Positions 13,743 through 24,765 of a stretch of 64,000 nt of DNA are shown here, in pieces. How positions within the stretch are numbered: the first letter of the stretch is position 1; each line of letters begins with the position of its first letter. Origin of the DNA: Monarcha castaneiventris obscurior (Eukaryota > Chordata > Aves > Passeriformes > Monarchidae); NCBI GenBank assembly GCA_026261815.1, contig JAMPIT010000510.1, forward strand, positions 18,572,001 to 18,636,000, in the 5' to 3' direction. A model generated the notes under the pieces. That model ran no database searches and had not been told where the DNA came from. It saw only the letters and a program-made list of their open reading frames with translations. The position numbers were made by a program, and so were the translations under genes.

Positions 13743-14550
13743 CCACATTTGCTGCAAAATGACAGACAAACTCGTGGTGTGTGGGCTGTGCTTCTGTCAG
13801 GCTCAGATCCACGCTGATGCGCAGTAAGGACACAGACCTCATTTTACTAGGCTGGATCACTGCCTTACAATACCCTGTAACCCACTCCCAAGGAAGACCT
13901 CTCCTCCTACCCAGGAGAGCATTAACAAAAGATCAAATCAAAAGCAACGACAAAAAACTGTATACACTCCCCACTGGATATTGTTCCACAAATAGAAACC
14001 ACTGGGACACAAGTAACACCTATAGGAAACTAATCCTTATTTTTTTTAAAAGGACAAGTTTTGCAACTGAAAGGAACAAGTTTTAAATTATTAATAAATA
14101 AATATAGCTGCAGGCACTATGACTGTAAGCATACAATCATGATACAACAGTTCAGAGAGCTTCCACTTAGGCACACACACTATGGGTTGCTCTCTCCTTA
14201 TTCCCCCGAAATTAGAAGGTCAACATAGCCAAACCAGACTAAACACATCTGGTAAATCCTGCTGACAGCTGAATCCATCACTTATCCACCTGTCTGCTTA
14301 CAGCCAGATGTTGCTGTTTCTTTAGCACAAAAAGCTGGATTTGTTCACACCTCAGCCAGATTCTCAGCTCAAGAGCAGTCTGTCTTAATTAAGACAAAAG
14401 GTTCCGTTTACGATAGAAACAGCTGAGGTTTGGACGCACTTCTACTAACTCCACTGCAGGCACCAACAAGCTCTATCAGACAAATGGACTAAAAAGTTTA
14501 GGGGTTACAGGAAAGGCATTCAACCAAGAAACTAAGTTAATGAGAGAGGG

Positions 14551-14577
14551 GAGAAAAAAAAAAAAAAAAGAAAAAAT
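14551..14577. repeat. Poly(A) tract in PDS5B intron 1
   Basis: An interrupted A run lies about 60 bases left of a CR1 fragment. It is simple sequence, with no polyadenylation context for either neighbouring gene. Confidence 0.7.
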
Positions 14578-14639
14578 AGAAACAAAACTCACAAAAAATT
14601 CCAAACAAACAAACAAAACTCCACCACCACACAACACAG

Positions 14640-15008
14640 CTGACATACCCCATCAGCCTTGAGGTTCCTAAAATGCACAAGATACGTAAGTATCTGAAGG
14701 GAGGGCATCAAGAGGATGGAGCCAGGCTCCTCATTGTGGTGCCAAGCAATAGGACAAGAGGCAACGGGCAGAAACTGATGCACAAAGTTCCATCTGAACA
14801 CAAGGAAAAACTCCTTTTCCACAGGGATGATTGAGCACTGAAGCAGGCTGCCTAGAGAGGTTGCAAAGTCTCCTTCCCCAGAGACATCCAAAAGCCATGA
14901 GGACATAGTCTCAAGTAATATGCTCTAGGGGACACTATTTGAGCCAGGGGGCTGGACTAGATGACCTCCAGTAGTCCCTTCCAACCTTATCCATTCTATG
15001 ATTCTGTA
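14640..15008 (+). repeat. CR1 LINE 3' fragment
   Basis: The copy contains the CR1 blocks AAGAGGATGGAGCCAGGCTC, AGGACAAGAGGCAACGGGCA, GGGGCTGGACTAGATGACCT and a final CCATTCTATGATTCTGT. The orientation is plus with a complete 3' end. The opposite-strand 105-codon frame is a shadow. Confidence 0.92.
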
Positions 15009-17694
15009 AAGCCTAATATGTTTGAAGAAGGTGAGAGAAGAAGTACAATGTACAATGAAGGACTGGAATCAGAGGCCCAAGAGGTATGAGGACAAACTAG
15101 ACAGAGAAGTCACTAAAGAGAGACCACAGTAGAAAGATCAGCTACAGCTGGCAGGAGGGGAATGCAGCCCCAGCAGATCTCAGTCCTTTCTAGAGCATAC
15201 AGTGTGCAAACACCACGTTACACTGTCCTTTTACCCATAACAAATACTTGCAAGAAACCACTGAAAAGCTCTCATCCCTCACCCCACATAAAGCTGCTAA
15301 AAGAGAAAAACTTACTGCTACTAACAGCATTCCATCAATTAGTCATAGATACACAAAGCTAAAGATTACAACCTAAAAACTGAGAGGAGCACATCCATAC
15401 AGTGAATTTGTTTACTAAGTTTGCTTAAAAAGGACAGTGAAAATACAGAAATAGTTGTAAAATCAGTTATTAAGAGTTAAGAACGGAATTAAAGTTTCTT
15501 ATACAATATTAAAGAGAATACATACAAAGGAACTGATGTACCTGACCCTTCACTATTTTTTTTCCACACCACAGGATTTCTTTCTCATTCAAAGCAAAGA
15601 AGCTATTCAACTTTTCTCCTTATAATTTTATGTGTGTCCCTTATTATACTCTATTTAAGCCACACTCTGAAGAGACTTAATTTCTTACTCAGCTTTTGTA
15701 AAGTTTCACGGCTGCATTATGTTAGCGTGTCATAAAAATGAACTTGTTTCTGCAACACTTACACAAACTTTTCATAAAAATAAGTATTCATCTCATTTCG
15801 TAGATGACTAACCCAAGTTACAGACTGAAATTTAAGAACTAGCCACCAATTTTGCCTGTACAGTTAGAGAAATTTAGGGCACAACTTTTAAAGTACACCA
15901 ATTTATCCAGAGCTGCATCTTAAACCAAAGCATCTGTTGAGCCAAGCAGAAGTAGTCCAGGTCTAAAGCTTGTCTCCCAGGAAATCAATGCACTACTAAT
16001 AAGCTCTTGTGGGAAGTTTGGTTTAAACAGACTTGCCTGGGATCACAAGAAACTGACAGAAAGAATGAATTCCAGTATCCCAAAGTGACATTCAATCATT
16101 CAAATTACTAGATGTGCTTTTCCCTTCCCACGGTCCTCTGTCAATTCATTTTACATTTTCCAGCTTTTGGAAAATATGTCCGCTGACTTTGATATGCAGC
16201 TCTAATTCCTAAATACACCTGCTTGAAAAAACCCCAACATTGTAACTAAAGACTACCATAACATATACTTAGAAGAACAGAAATTAAACTGTTCACTATT
16301 TTTAAAAAGAATTTGCAATTTTAATATTGTTTTAAAGCTTTTTTTATGTAATACAGAATATTCAGGGGCAATGGTCCATTAAGAAATAAAGTTACTCTAA
16401 ATGTGCTTTTATATAGATACACACACAAAACGCAGTACAGACAACCTAATGCAGGACTTACTAGAGACAACATTTGTAACTTCAGGGAAAACTTTCCAAT
16501 GTTTCACAATCTCAAAGTACAGATTGGCCAGTCATTAAAAAACAGTGCAGAATATTCCTTTCTAGAAACTGTACATGCATCAAAATCTCTTTTCTTAGTT
16601 CTTGAAAGCATTTCTGTAACTGAAGGAATTACAAACTGCATTATTTAAGCTGGGCAAATGGAAAAGGAAATGCATCTCCTGTTTGTTGCCTCTCTGAAAA
16701 ACTTCCTCACAACTCTTTAGAAGAATTTATCATTGGCTTATCTATTCTTTCTTCCATTTTGAAAGCCCAGGAAAGCAAAAGTTATAGCCTTATTCTGACC
16801 AGCTCATACTCAGAGGAAGAAAGGCAAATATAAACTTTATTTTATACCATGTATTAGGTGAATTCATCTCCCTTAGACTTTTGAAAAGCACTGGGTGGCA
16901 CTTGGACAGTCCACATCATCCCTCACAAAAGCTTTCACAAACTGATGACACAAAAAGCTACAGTTACTTCCATACCCTTTGTTTCTGTGTTCAGGAACTA
17001 CACATAATGCTTCATACTGAACTGCCAAGTAACAGAACCAACAAAATTATCAGATAAAATATCACACCTAATGGCAAGCTGCCTGGCATCTCTGTATATT
17101 TTCCCCAAGAAAAGTCTTTGAAATTTTACATAGGTAGATGCAGAAAAATAAAAGAAAGCCTAAATGTAATTACAAGTTTCCATGAAGTTTCTTCTGCTCC
17201 TTTCTCATAATTGACAACAATTCAATTCTTTTTTGTTAAGAACAAAACCTAACATATGTGGTGACAAAGATTTCCTAGAGATCTGATTGTCTTCATTGGA
17301 AATGTACATCTAAGTAACAAAGCAGTAATAACAGAAGTGAACAGTCAAACTCAAAGTGGCCCAAAGACTACATACAGGAAGTTTTGATGTAAATTTTTTT
17401 CAGGACTTTCTCAGGAGCAGTATGTTTGTACTTACTGTGGGTAACTGTTAGGTTTTTGGTTGGTTGGTTTTTTCCTTGTAGGAGTTTATCTGTTCCCTTT
17501 CTTTCTAAGACTTTCAGAATGAAGATTTTTGACACTGAATTGAGCTACAATGTGAATATACTGGGATGTCTCAGAGAGAGCCAAAGGCTGCTTTGGCAGA
17601 AGTTGTGGACAAGCAACTTCTCAAGAGCCACTTCCTAAGTGATCACATTTTAGCTGAATCTAATACTTTTTTAAAAGAGCTACACTCCCATCCC

Positions 17695-18172
17695 CAGCAC
17701 AGGAAGGACATCAGCCAGCAAACCCAGAGGAGTGCCACAATGTTGATTAGGGGTATGGAACACCTCTCCTATGAGGAAAGGCTGAGAAAGTTAGGATTGT
17801 TCAGCCTGAAGAACAGAAGGCTTTGGGGTGACCTAACTGTGACCATCCAGTACCTGAAGGGAGCCTAAAAGAAAGATGGAGAGACTTTTCACAAGAGCGT
17901 GTAGTGACAGGACATGAGGGATTGGCTTCAAACTGAGAATAAGTTTAGATTAAATATTGGGGAAAAGTTCTTTACTCTGAGGGTAGTCAGACACCGGAAA
18001 AGGCTGCCCACAGAGTTTGTGGATGCCCCATCCCTGGAAGTGCTTAAGGACAGGCTGGGTGCAGCTCTGAGAAACCTCATCTAGTGGAAAGCTCCCTGTC
18101 CATGGCAGGGCAGTTGGAACTATATCATCTTTAAGTCCCTTCCAACCCAGGCCATTCTGTGTTCTATGAAAA
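17695..18172 (+). repeat. CR1 LINE 3' fragment (about 480 bp, one of the longest here)
   Basis: Diagnostic blocks are CTCCTATGAGGAAAGGCTGA, GGACAGGCTGGGTGCAGCTC, CCCTTCCAACCCAGGCCATT and a terminal TTCTATG. The orientation is plus. The 100-codon frame that ends inside it is not a gene. Confidence 0.92.
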
Positions 18173-21100
18173 TGTAGTTTTTTATGAAATTACTACAATG
18201 GAAGCAATTAAGACAGTAACATTTTTGACTGCTAACTTCATGTCTTTATTTGTCCATTAAAAAGCATACAAATGAAGCACCTCATTTCAGCAGCAGAAAC
18301 ATCCACCAGGATTCCTAATTATGTCAGAGAAAAAGTACACACAGTATTGTCTGGAATCGATCTTTAAAGAACAGAATCTAAATTAGAAAACCCCAGATGG
18401 GGTCCTGATCCCTGGTTATGGTACTTCCATATAAATGGTGACAGACACAAGATGATTAGTACAAACATCCCCATCTGTTCCAAATGAGGTATGGCACTTT
18501 TTTATTATTATTTCTTGAAGCATATTAATGCCAAAGTTGTTGTGAGCTGAAAAAACAGAACTGAAGATCAGGCAGTATTAAACAAGCGGAATGATGCAGA
18601 ATATTTTTCCAGTGCTTGGGGTGGGATGCAAAAGAGTAAATTCCACAGATGGGGACAAAGTAATAGAGGTCTTAATCCTCAGAACCTACTTCAAGGACTT
18701 CACACTTTAGAAAAGGCTGAAAAGCACTGTACACTGAGACAGACAGTAATAACCTTTAAAAAGAATGGAGGTGTTAACATTTTGATTCTTAGAAATGAAA
18801 CTAAAATACTACTTGTATTTCATTGAATTCTTTCAAGTTGGATTTGTTACAGCAAATATTCACATAAACAGCTCTTTTTATTGTGGAATTCTAAATGTTC
18901 CAAAGAGGTTTTGAAACAGACCACTAACTTCATAAAATAACAAAGTTAATTTTCATTCATACACTTTACTTTTTATATATTTTACTTATTTTTACTTTAC
19001 AGAACTATACTAAGTTCTCTTCTTAGTAACAGAATTAAGCAGATTAAAAAAACTCCTCAGCTTTTCTACAAGACTACACTCAACTGAAGAGGCTACCAAT
19101 AGAAAAGCAATAGGTATGTAATTTATATACATGCACAGCCTTGACTTTTAGATGTTTAATCTCTGAGGGCAAGAAAAGATTCTTTCATTTAAAGCATATA
19201 TTTTACAATTCTTTAAAAGCCTTGATTCCTCCCAGGATCTATCAGTGCTGTTCAGACAGTCCAGAAGGTCTACAAATCTGGAAAATTAACACTACACTTC
19301 ACCACTAAGGACTGACTAACATATCTTTTAAAAGTTTCCTCAGTTTTTCCTTACCACCTAGTTTCAGAATTGACTGAAAGCCTCCAATATTCTCTCAGTC
19401 TATCCAAAGATTATCTCAGGTTGCAGTATTAACATTTTGTGCTAAGAGTAAAAACACCATGACTTTAGATATCTGTTAAAAGGAGAATGATACTGACAAG
19501 TGGTAAGATAATGTTCCACATATCAGAACTACTTTTTGATTCTAAAAAGGAACTTCTCTGAAAGCAGCAGGAAAGACATATCTTCCTTTTACTTGGCATA
19601 ATATTTGGGGCAAGCAATATACAGGGACAGGGATATCAGAGTGAAACTGATAGGGAAAAATAATGAGTTGCAGTATCACATTTTCCTTCCATCTCCAATT
19701 TTGCGTGCTTTAACTGTTCAGCGTCATGTTTTCTTATTTGTTGCACCCATGAAAATTCTCACTGTGCAACAAGTAGTCTTTATTACCTCTCCCAATTCAG
19801 GTTTAAAGAAAAAAAAAACATTAACTCCAAACACCTTTAAATGAAAATCCTTTACTAAACCAGAAGACTCATACCCATACATATACATATCCATATAGTC
19901 CCTTACTCTTCTCTATGACTATAAATTGAGTGATTGAAGAAAGAAAGAGAGGAAAAAGGTGTAACCTGAAAGCCTAGAAGGCAACGCATCCCAAAAGAAA
20001 ATGCATCTCTCTCAACCTAGAGGAGGTAACAGAACCTCCTGTTCTACAGATTAAAAAGGAAAATGCCTGAGGTTATGCTCACATTTCATTACTGTGCTTT
20101 TCCAAATGCTAGCAATGACTGTTGGCTTTTATATGGTTAATTACAGCTTAATAACGACTTAGGTGACTTGCTCAATCCACAAGTAAGCGTGCTAGATAAA
20201 GTCTAAATTCAAAATTTACAAGAGGAAAAAGAAGTTGCATACAAGTGCTAAACATATGATTTTCCATTTTAATTTATTTAGTTGTTTCGTCAAAAACTGA
20301 ACTATACCTTATCCAGTCTGTATACTAACTAGTAAAGAGGATGCAAGAAATGATAGGCACATACTACAGTACAGTACCTCTATAAAAAACCCCTGACAAA
20401 ACACCACACCACACCCAGACACATCATACCCCCCTACCTTACAGTAATTAAGTTCAACCTTGCTTCGGACAGAAGACACAAGACGTCATGCAAGTGCTGA
20501 AGTACTAAACTACTTTCTCCAGCAGTGCATGCTTTCAAACGCTGTAATGAACACGATGCACACTCTGCTAAACTACCTTACCTGATGGCCTGTCACTGTC
20601 AGTCTTCTTTCAGGTGGTCTGAGCACGGCATATATTCAGCTGTTTCACTTCTTTATGAGGTATTACTTTACACAGTATAATATTTAGCATATCTATAGTA
20701 CATACAAGACATATCGGGCAACATTTCTACCACCTGAAAACTGAACAACTCCACTAGTTTGGAAGGGGAAAACCTGAAAGAAGGCACGTCGTCTTACCCC
20801 CTTCCCAAAACGTAATTTGACACTCTTTTTCAACTATAAAGCCACTCAAATTTTCAACGCTCCTTCTATTCCATCCCCAGCGAAGAGAAATCAATTACAG
20901 CCAAAGCACCTACTCGGCAAGCACAAAACAAAGACCAACACGAGAACGTTTCAGCAGTTGTGTTAAATGGGAAAACACAACGCCTAACTAAATAATCACA
21001 GCTCTCAGAAAGCAACCGCGCAGCAAGCAAGCATAAAAGTCAGAATAGGGCTGGCAAGACAAAATCCAGCTCTGTAGGAGCCGGTCTGCTGCAGTTTAAT

Positions 21101-21307
21101 TTTCCAGGACTGTTCACCGTCATTAATTGTTGATTTGTTTTGAAGAACAGATACTGATTTATTTGCAGCGGGATGAAGTTACGGACCTAAATTCCTGACC
21201 GGAGGCTCTCAACGTAAACAATACATAACCTATAAATTAACCATTCTCCATCTGGCAATTCAGATGTAAAATTCATAGTTTTTCATCTACCAGGCGGCGG
21301 CAACCGG

Positions 21308-21322
21308 CCCCCCCCCCCCCCC
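21308..21322. repeat. C15 homopolymer at the CpG-island edge
   Basis: An uninterrupted run of 15 C (G on the PDS5B sense strand) lies at the downstream edge of the PDS5B island. A 21-base-scale A run follows near 21402-21423, and another 14-C run lies at 21780-21793. The lengths are likely polymorphic or assembly-sensitive. Confidence 0.9.
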
Positions 21323-21540
21323 GTCCTCCCTTCTCGAGCGCTTTCTAACAGAGCCTGATGCAAAGTGGGAGGGAAAAGGAAAGAGGAGGAAAGGAAAGGG
21401 GGAAAAAAAAAAAAAAAAAAAAAGCTAAGCCAGCATGAAGGAACCGGGCTCGCACACAAGTAGGGACCCACCAAGCCGCGGTCCCCAGCAGCTCTTCCCG
21501 CTGAGGAGCGCTGCGAAGTGCGGCGCGGAGAAACCGAGCC

Positions 21541-21564
21541 GGGCGGGGAGGGGAGGGGACGGGG
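21541..21564 (+). other. G-quadruplex candidate in PDS5B CpG island
   Basis: Five G tracts of 3-4 G lie on the plus strand (21541-43, 21545-48, 21550-53, 21555-58, 21561-64), separated by loops of 1-2 bases. This fits the canonical quadruplex pattern. It is on the template strand for PDS5B, near the start of intron 1. Confidence 0.6.
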
Positions 21565-21676
21565 ATGTCCCCGCGCTCAGCCCGGGCAGCAGCCGCGCGG
21601 GGCGGCGGGAGCCCCGTGCCGCCCGCGGAGCGGGGACCAGGCCGGCTGCCGGGGGCAGGCAGGGAGCGTGGGGACG

Positions 21677-21731
21677 CCCGGGGCAGGGAGGAAAGGGACA
21701 CCCGGGGCAGGGAGGAAAGGGACACCCGGGG
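21677..21731. repeat. Tandem 24-bp repeat, two units plus 7 bases
   Basis: Two identical 24-base units (21677-21700 and 21701-21724) starting CCCGGGGCAGGG are followed by a partial third (CCCGGGG). They lie in the PDS5B CpG island, just beside the candidate donor at 21756. Copy number could vary between individuals. Confidence 0.9.
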
Positions 21732-21991
21732 AGCCGCGATCACTCACTCACTCACCGCCACGGGCGAGCAGCCTCCCCACCCCCCCCCCCCCCGCCACTT
21801 CGCGCCGCGAGGAGCCACCGGCGCTGGGCGCGACACCGCCCGCCGGGCCACCGGGGCGAGGGGGTGACCCCCGGGCCCCCGCGCACCCCAGCCACGGTCA
21901 CCCCATCGCCCAGGGTGCCGGGCGGGAGCGGGGGAAAATTTAGTATTTGACGGCGGCCACGGGAAAGGGGGGAGGGGAGCAGCCCCGCGGA

Positions 21992-22015
21992 GGGGCGAGG
22001 GGGATGGGAAGGGGG
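21992..22015 (+). other. Second G-quadruplex candidate in PDS5B island
   Basis: G tracts at 21992-95, 21999-22003, 22006-08 and 22011-15 are separated by loops of CGA, AT and AA. This is a canonical compact quadruplex pattern on the plus strand, about 180 bases downstream of the proposed PDS5B exon 1 donor in the direction of transcription. Confidence 0.6.
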
Positions 22016-22190
22016 AGCTCCACCACGGGCCAAGGGGAGCTCTGCCCTCCCGCTCCCCCTCCACTCCCCGTCCTCCTCCAGCGCTGGCCGCGGAGCTCGG
22101 TCCGGGCGGGCGCTCCCCACGCCCCCGGGAAGGGAAAATGGAGTGGGGACGGGGTGGGGGTACCCGCGGCCGAGGTGCCGCGCTCCTTAC

Positions 22191-22370
22191 CCCGCCGCAG
22201 CCGCCTCTCCTCGCTGGTCGCAGGCGGGTCCGCTCCGCGCTGCCGCCGCTCCGGGCTCGGAGAGGCGCTGCCGCCGCCGCCGCCGCAGCCAATCGCCGCC
22301 AGCCCCCTCCCCTTCCGCAGCTCGCCCCGGTCCCCCTGCCGGCTTCAAAATGGCGCCAACTCGTCTCCGG
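22191..22370 (-). other. PDS5B: PDS5B exon 1, non-coding leader (right boundary approximate)
   Basis: The first coding exon carries only 18 bases before its ATG, so an upstream leader exon is required. On the minus strand a good donor, GGCGGG|GTAAGG, occurs with the exon ending at 22191 and the intron GT at 22190-22189. The transcription start is not visible from sequence; I place it near the YY1-type and CCAAT elements at 22346-22380. A second plausible donor, GGCG|GTGAGTGAG, ends an exon at 21756, so a longer leader is possible. No coding role is proposed. Confidence 0.5.
22346..22357 (-). promoter_or_regulatory. PDS5B: YY1-type element GGCGCCATTTTG
   Basis: On the PDS5B sense strand this reads GGCGCCATTTTG, which contains the YY1 core (ATGG in reverse, CCAT) in the CGCCATnTT context common at CpG-island starts. 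The identical 12-mer occurs in the N4BP2L2 promoter, also on the sense strand. Confidence 0.6.
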
Positions 22371-22540
22371 CTGCTCCAATGGAACCGCCGAGGGGAGCGA
22401 GCGCGGCCAGCGCGGGGCAGCAGCGCCCCCTGCCGGCCCGCGCGGGCAGCACCCACAGCCCGCGGCCCGGCCCGGCCCGGGAGGGGATGAGGGGTGAGGG
22501 GTGAGGGTGGGCCCCGGCCGGCTCCGGCTGGGGCGCGCTG

Positions 22541-22779
22541 TGGGCCACTGCGGCAAGCACTGCCCCCAAACAACCAATTATTGAAGCATTATTGTAAAAA
22601 GATAAGGAATAAAGTCGCTTAACTGCGGAGAAAGAGCAGAAAAAGTAGCATAAGTCACTAAATGAGCCCTTTGCTCTTGCTTTAGTGAGTGCGAGAGTTT
22701 GAGGGGTGCCCTTACAGGAAAACGCAAACAGAAAAGCGATGTGGTTTCTTCTCACCGCTACAGATAAAATACTGCGTTT
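22541..22779. other. Spacer upstream of PDS5B island, no gene seen
   Basis: This is the transition from the CpG island to ordinary AT-richer DNA. It carries a CCAAT pentamer at 22574-22578 that could belong to the PDS5B promoter. Nothing else is recognisable. Confidence 0.5.
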
Positions 22780-23035
22780 CTTATAGAATCATAGAATAAG
22801 CTGAGTTGGAAGGGACCCATGAGGATCATTGAGTCCAATTCCTGGCCCTGCACAGGACACCCCAAGAGTCACGCCGTAAGCCTGAGAGCAGTGTCCAAAC
22901 TTCTTGAGCTCCGTCAGGCTTGGTGCTGCGACCACTTCCTTGGGGAGCCTGTGCCAGTACCCAACCACCCTCTGGTAGAAAAACTTTCTCCTGACATGTC
23001 GGGACAGCATGTAAGTGTTTAGAGGATTATGGTTT
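22780..23035 (-). repeat. CR1 LINE 3' fragment
   Basis: This copy begins with the reversed 3' tail ATAGAATCATAGAATAAGCT, then GAGTTGGAAGGGACCC and GCCCTGCACAGGACACCCCA, ending near TTTCTCCTGACATGTC. The orientation is minus. It lies about 240 bases upstream of the PDS5B CpG island. The open frames on both strands (22789-23082) are repeat-derived. Confidence 0.93.
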
Positions 23036-23639
23036 AAAAAACACAAATCACATTCAACAACTTTGTCTACTGTGAGAAACACAATTCAACAGACTGTTAG
23101 GCAAGACATTGTAACTAGGGGTTTAAATCTTTGGGAAAGTCTCCTCAAGCTTTCTGAGCTTGCTAATACATTGTAACCAGCACACCTTATCTTCATTCAG
23201 TGTTAAACTACCTCATTGTCTTACACAGACTACATCAGCGCTACTAGAACATAATAACATAAAAATCACTTTTCAGGCCCCAGAACTCCCCTTGTTTGCA
23301 TTTTTTCAGTGACTTATATTTGCCCCACTCCTTCCGAAAAAAAAAAAAAGTAGAGACATAAAAGAGGGGAAGATTTGTCTGGCGATTATATATAGGGAAG
23401 GATCCTGGACTTGGAGTCAAGACAAAAATTTTTGATGCAGGTTGAACAATTTCCCCTCACTTTCCTCACTGCTGTCTGTCTGGGCTCACCGAGTATAAAG
23501 CCTTAAGTTGGGGAACACATCCTTTTCTAGTGGAGCACTTGCACATGGGTGCAGGGATCCTTACAAACCAGCAGAAAACTGAAACACTATTTGAACTCTC
23601 TTAACACAGCTATTGAAATTGCAAAACCCAGCGTACGAC

Positions 23640-24030
23640 TGTGAAAGTAACCAGTGCGCTGATCCGCTCCGTATGCAAACATTTTGCTCCGTTTTTCTGA
23701 TGGAGCAGGTCACAGCAGCACCACTTCCAGCGCCTGATCGGGACGCCAGGAGCGGCGGATGCCCCTCGGAGCAGGACAGGGCGCTGAATAACGGGATCGC
23801 CAGGCACGCTCCGCCCTGGCTTCCCGCCTGCACCGAGACCCTCCACGATTTTGGGAATCAGCGTTTTAGAGGTGACTTTTCGCTCGTCCTTCTCCCAGCC
23901 CGGATCGGTTTCGCAGTAGCGTGCGCGGCCCTCCGGAGGGAGCCCGTCCGCCACCGCTGCTCGCTCACCGCCTTGGAAAGTGTCAGGAACCAACGCTCCG
24001 CCTGCGGGAGAGGGATACACGCATCCTCTC
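23640..24030. promoter_or_regulatory. Orphan CpG-rich block in the intergenic spacer
   Basis: About 400 bases with many CpGs (for example CGGGACGCCAGGAGCGGCGG near 23739) lie in otherwise CpG-poor DNA, 1.1 kb upstream of the PDS5B island and 9 kb from N4BP2L2. No protein family is recognisable in the 151-codon (plus) or 170-codon (minus) frames. A donor-like GGCG|GTGAGC on the minus strand ends an exon at 23969. It could be an alternative PDS5B first exon, a lncRNA promoter or a CpG-rich enhancer. Confidence 0.45.
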
Positions 24031-24339
24031 CCTTTTCCATGCGGTCCCACCAGGAAAGAACTGCATAGTGCAAGCTGTGCCAGCCCTGGCTGTGTCCCGA
24101 GAGCAGGATCAGCCTTCCCCACGAGAAATGTTGTATCTCACATGGAACTGGTGACTCTAAGCAGCCTTGCTAAATTTTAGGGGGTTTGCCACACCCTGGA
24201 AGTGCAGGCAAGTTGTGTTACTTACAGAAACTGTATACTTGAGAAAGATTAAAAATATTTGTGCAGAATGAAGATTTTGCTTGCAGTAGGACGTACAGGG
24301 AATGTCAGTGCCACAGAACTTCAAAGACCAGAACTTTCA

Positions 24340-24765
24340 CATGGAACCATAGAATCATTTAAGGTTGAAGAAGGCCTTTAAGATCCCTAAGTCCAACCAT
24401 TAACCCAGCACTGCCAAGTCCACCATTAAACCATGCCCCCAAGTGCCACAATACATGTCTTCTAAATATCCCCAGGGATGGTGACACCACCACTTCCCTG
24501 CACAGCCTGTTCCAGTGCTTGACCACCCTTTCAGTGAAGAAATTTTTCCTAATATCCTAAACCTCCACAGGCACAACTTGAGGCCATTTCTTCTTGTCCT
24601 GCCACTTGTTACTTGGAAGAAGAGAGTGATCCCCTCTTTACTACAACCTCCTTTCAGGTAGTCCTAGAGAGCAGTAAGATGCCCTCAGCCTCCTTTTCCC
24701 CAGACTAAACAACCCCAGCTCCCTCAGCCACTCCTCATAAGACTTGTGCTCCAGGCTGTGTGTGC
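24340..24765 (-). repeat. CR1 LINE 3' fragment
   Basis: The copy opens with ACCATAGAATCATTTAAGGT and continues with AAGTCCAACCATTAACCCAG, CACCACTTCCCTGCACAGCC and CCCAGCTCCCTCAGCCACTC. This is a CR1 3' region in minus orientation. It appears to be the same family as the copies at 5.4 and 55.25 kb. Confidence 0.94.

Larger units (their letters stand above)
1861..22190 (-). other. PDS5B: PDS5B intron 1 (about 20.3 kb)
   Basis: This is non-coding DNA between the leader exon in the CpG island and the first coding exon. It is AT-rich, with six recognisable CR1 fragments between 5.4 and 18.2 kb and scattered A-, T- and GT-rich simple sequence. Open frames here are short, unconserved to my eye, and in several cases made from CR1 sequence (for example around 13.0-13.7, 14.6-14.9 and 17.6-17.9 kb). 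A strong cryptic donor on the minus strand at 20582/20581 could belong to an alternative leader exon. Confidence 0.8.
21450..22540 (-). promoter_or_regulatory. PDS5B: CpG-island promoter of PDS5B
   Basis: About 1.1 kb of very GC-rich, CpG-dense DNA lies between AT-rich flanks at the expected 5' end of PDS5B. It holds a GCC trinucleotide run (22269-22286), CCAAT pentamers at 22289-22293, 22376-22380 and, just outside, 22574-22578, and a YY1-type GGCGCCATTTTG element (minus strand, 22357-22346). There is no TATA box near the likely start, which is typical of a broad housekeeping promoter. Long open frames on both strands (up to 277 codons) are the usual artefact of stop-poor GC-rich DNA. Confidence 0.85.

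Noticed and set aside
13007..14906. Open frames of 64-119 codons in this interval
   Set aside because: Made largely of CR1 3' sequence in both orientations, which does not encode a product in these truncated copies.
21744..22577. 277-codon minus-strand open frame and several overlapping frames of 100-185 codons on both strands
   Set aside because: All lie in the PDS5B CpG island, where GC richness removes stop codons. Composition is Pro/Arg/Gly/Ala with no domain, and frames are open on both strands at once.
23610..24122. 170-codon minus and 151-codon plus frames
   Set aside because: They coincide with a small CpG-rich block and have no recognisable domain. Kept only as a possible regulatory block.
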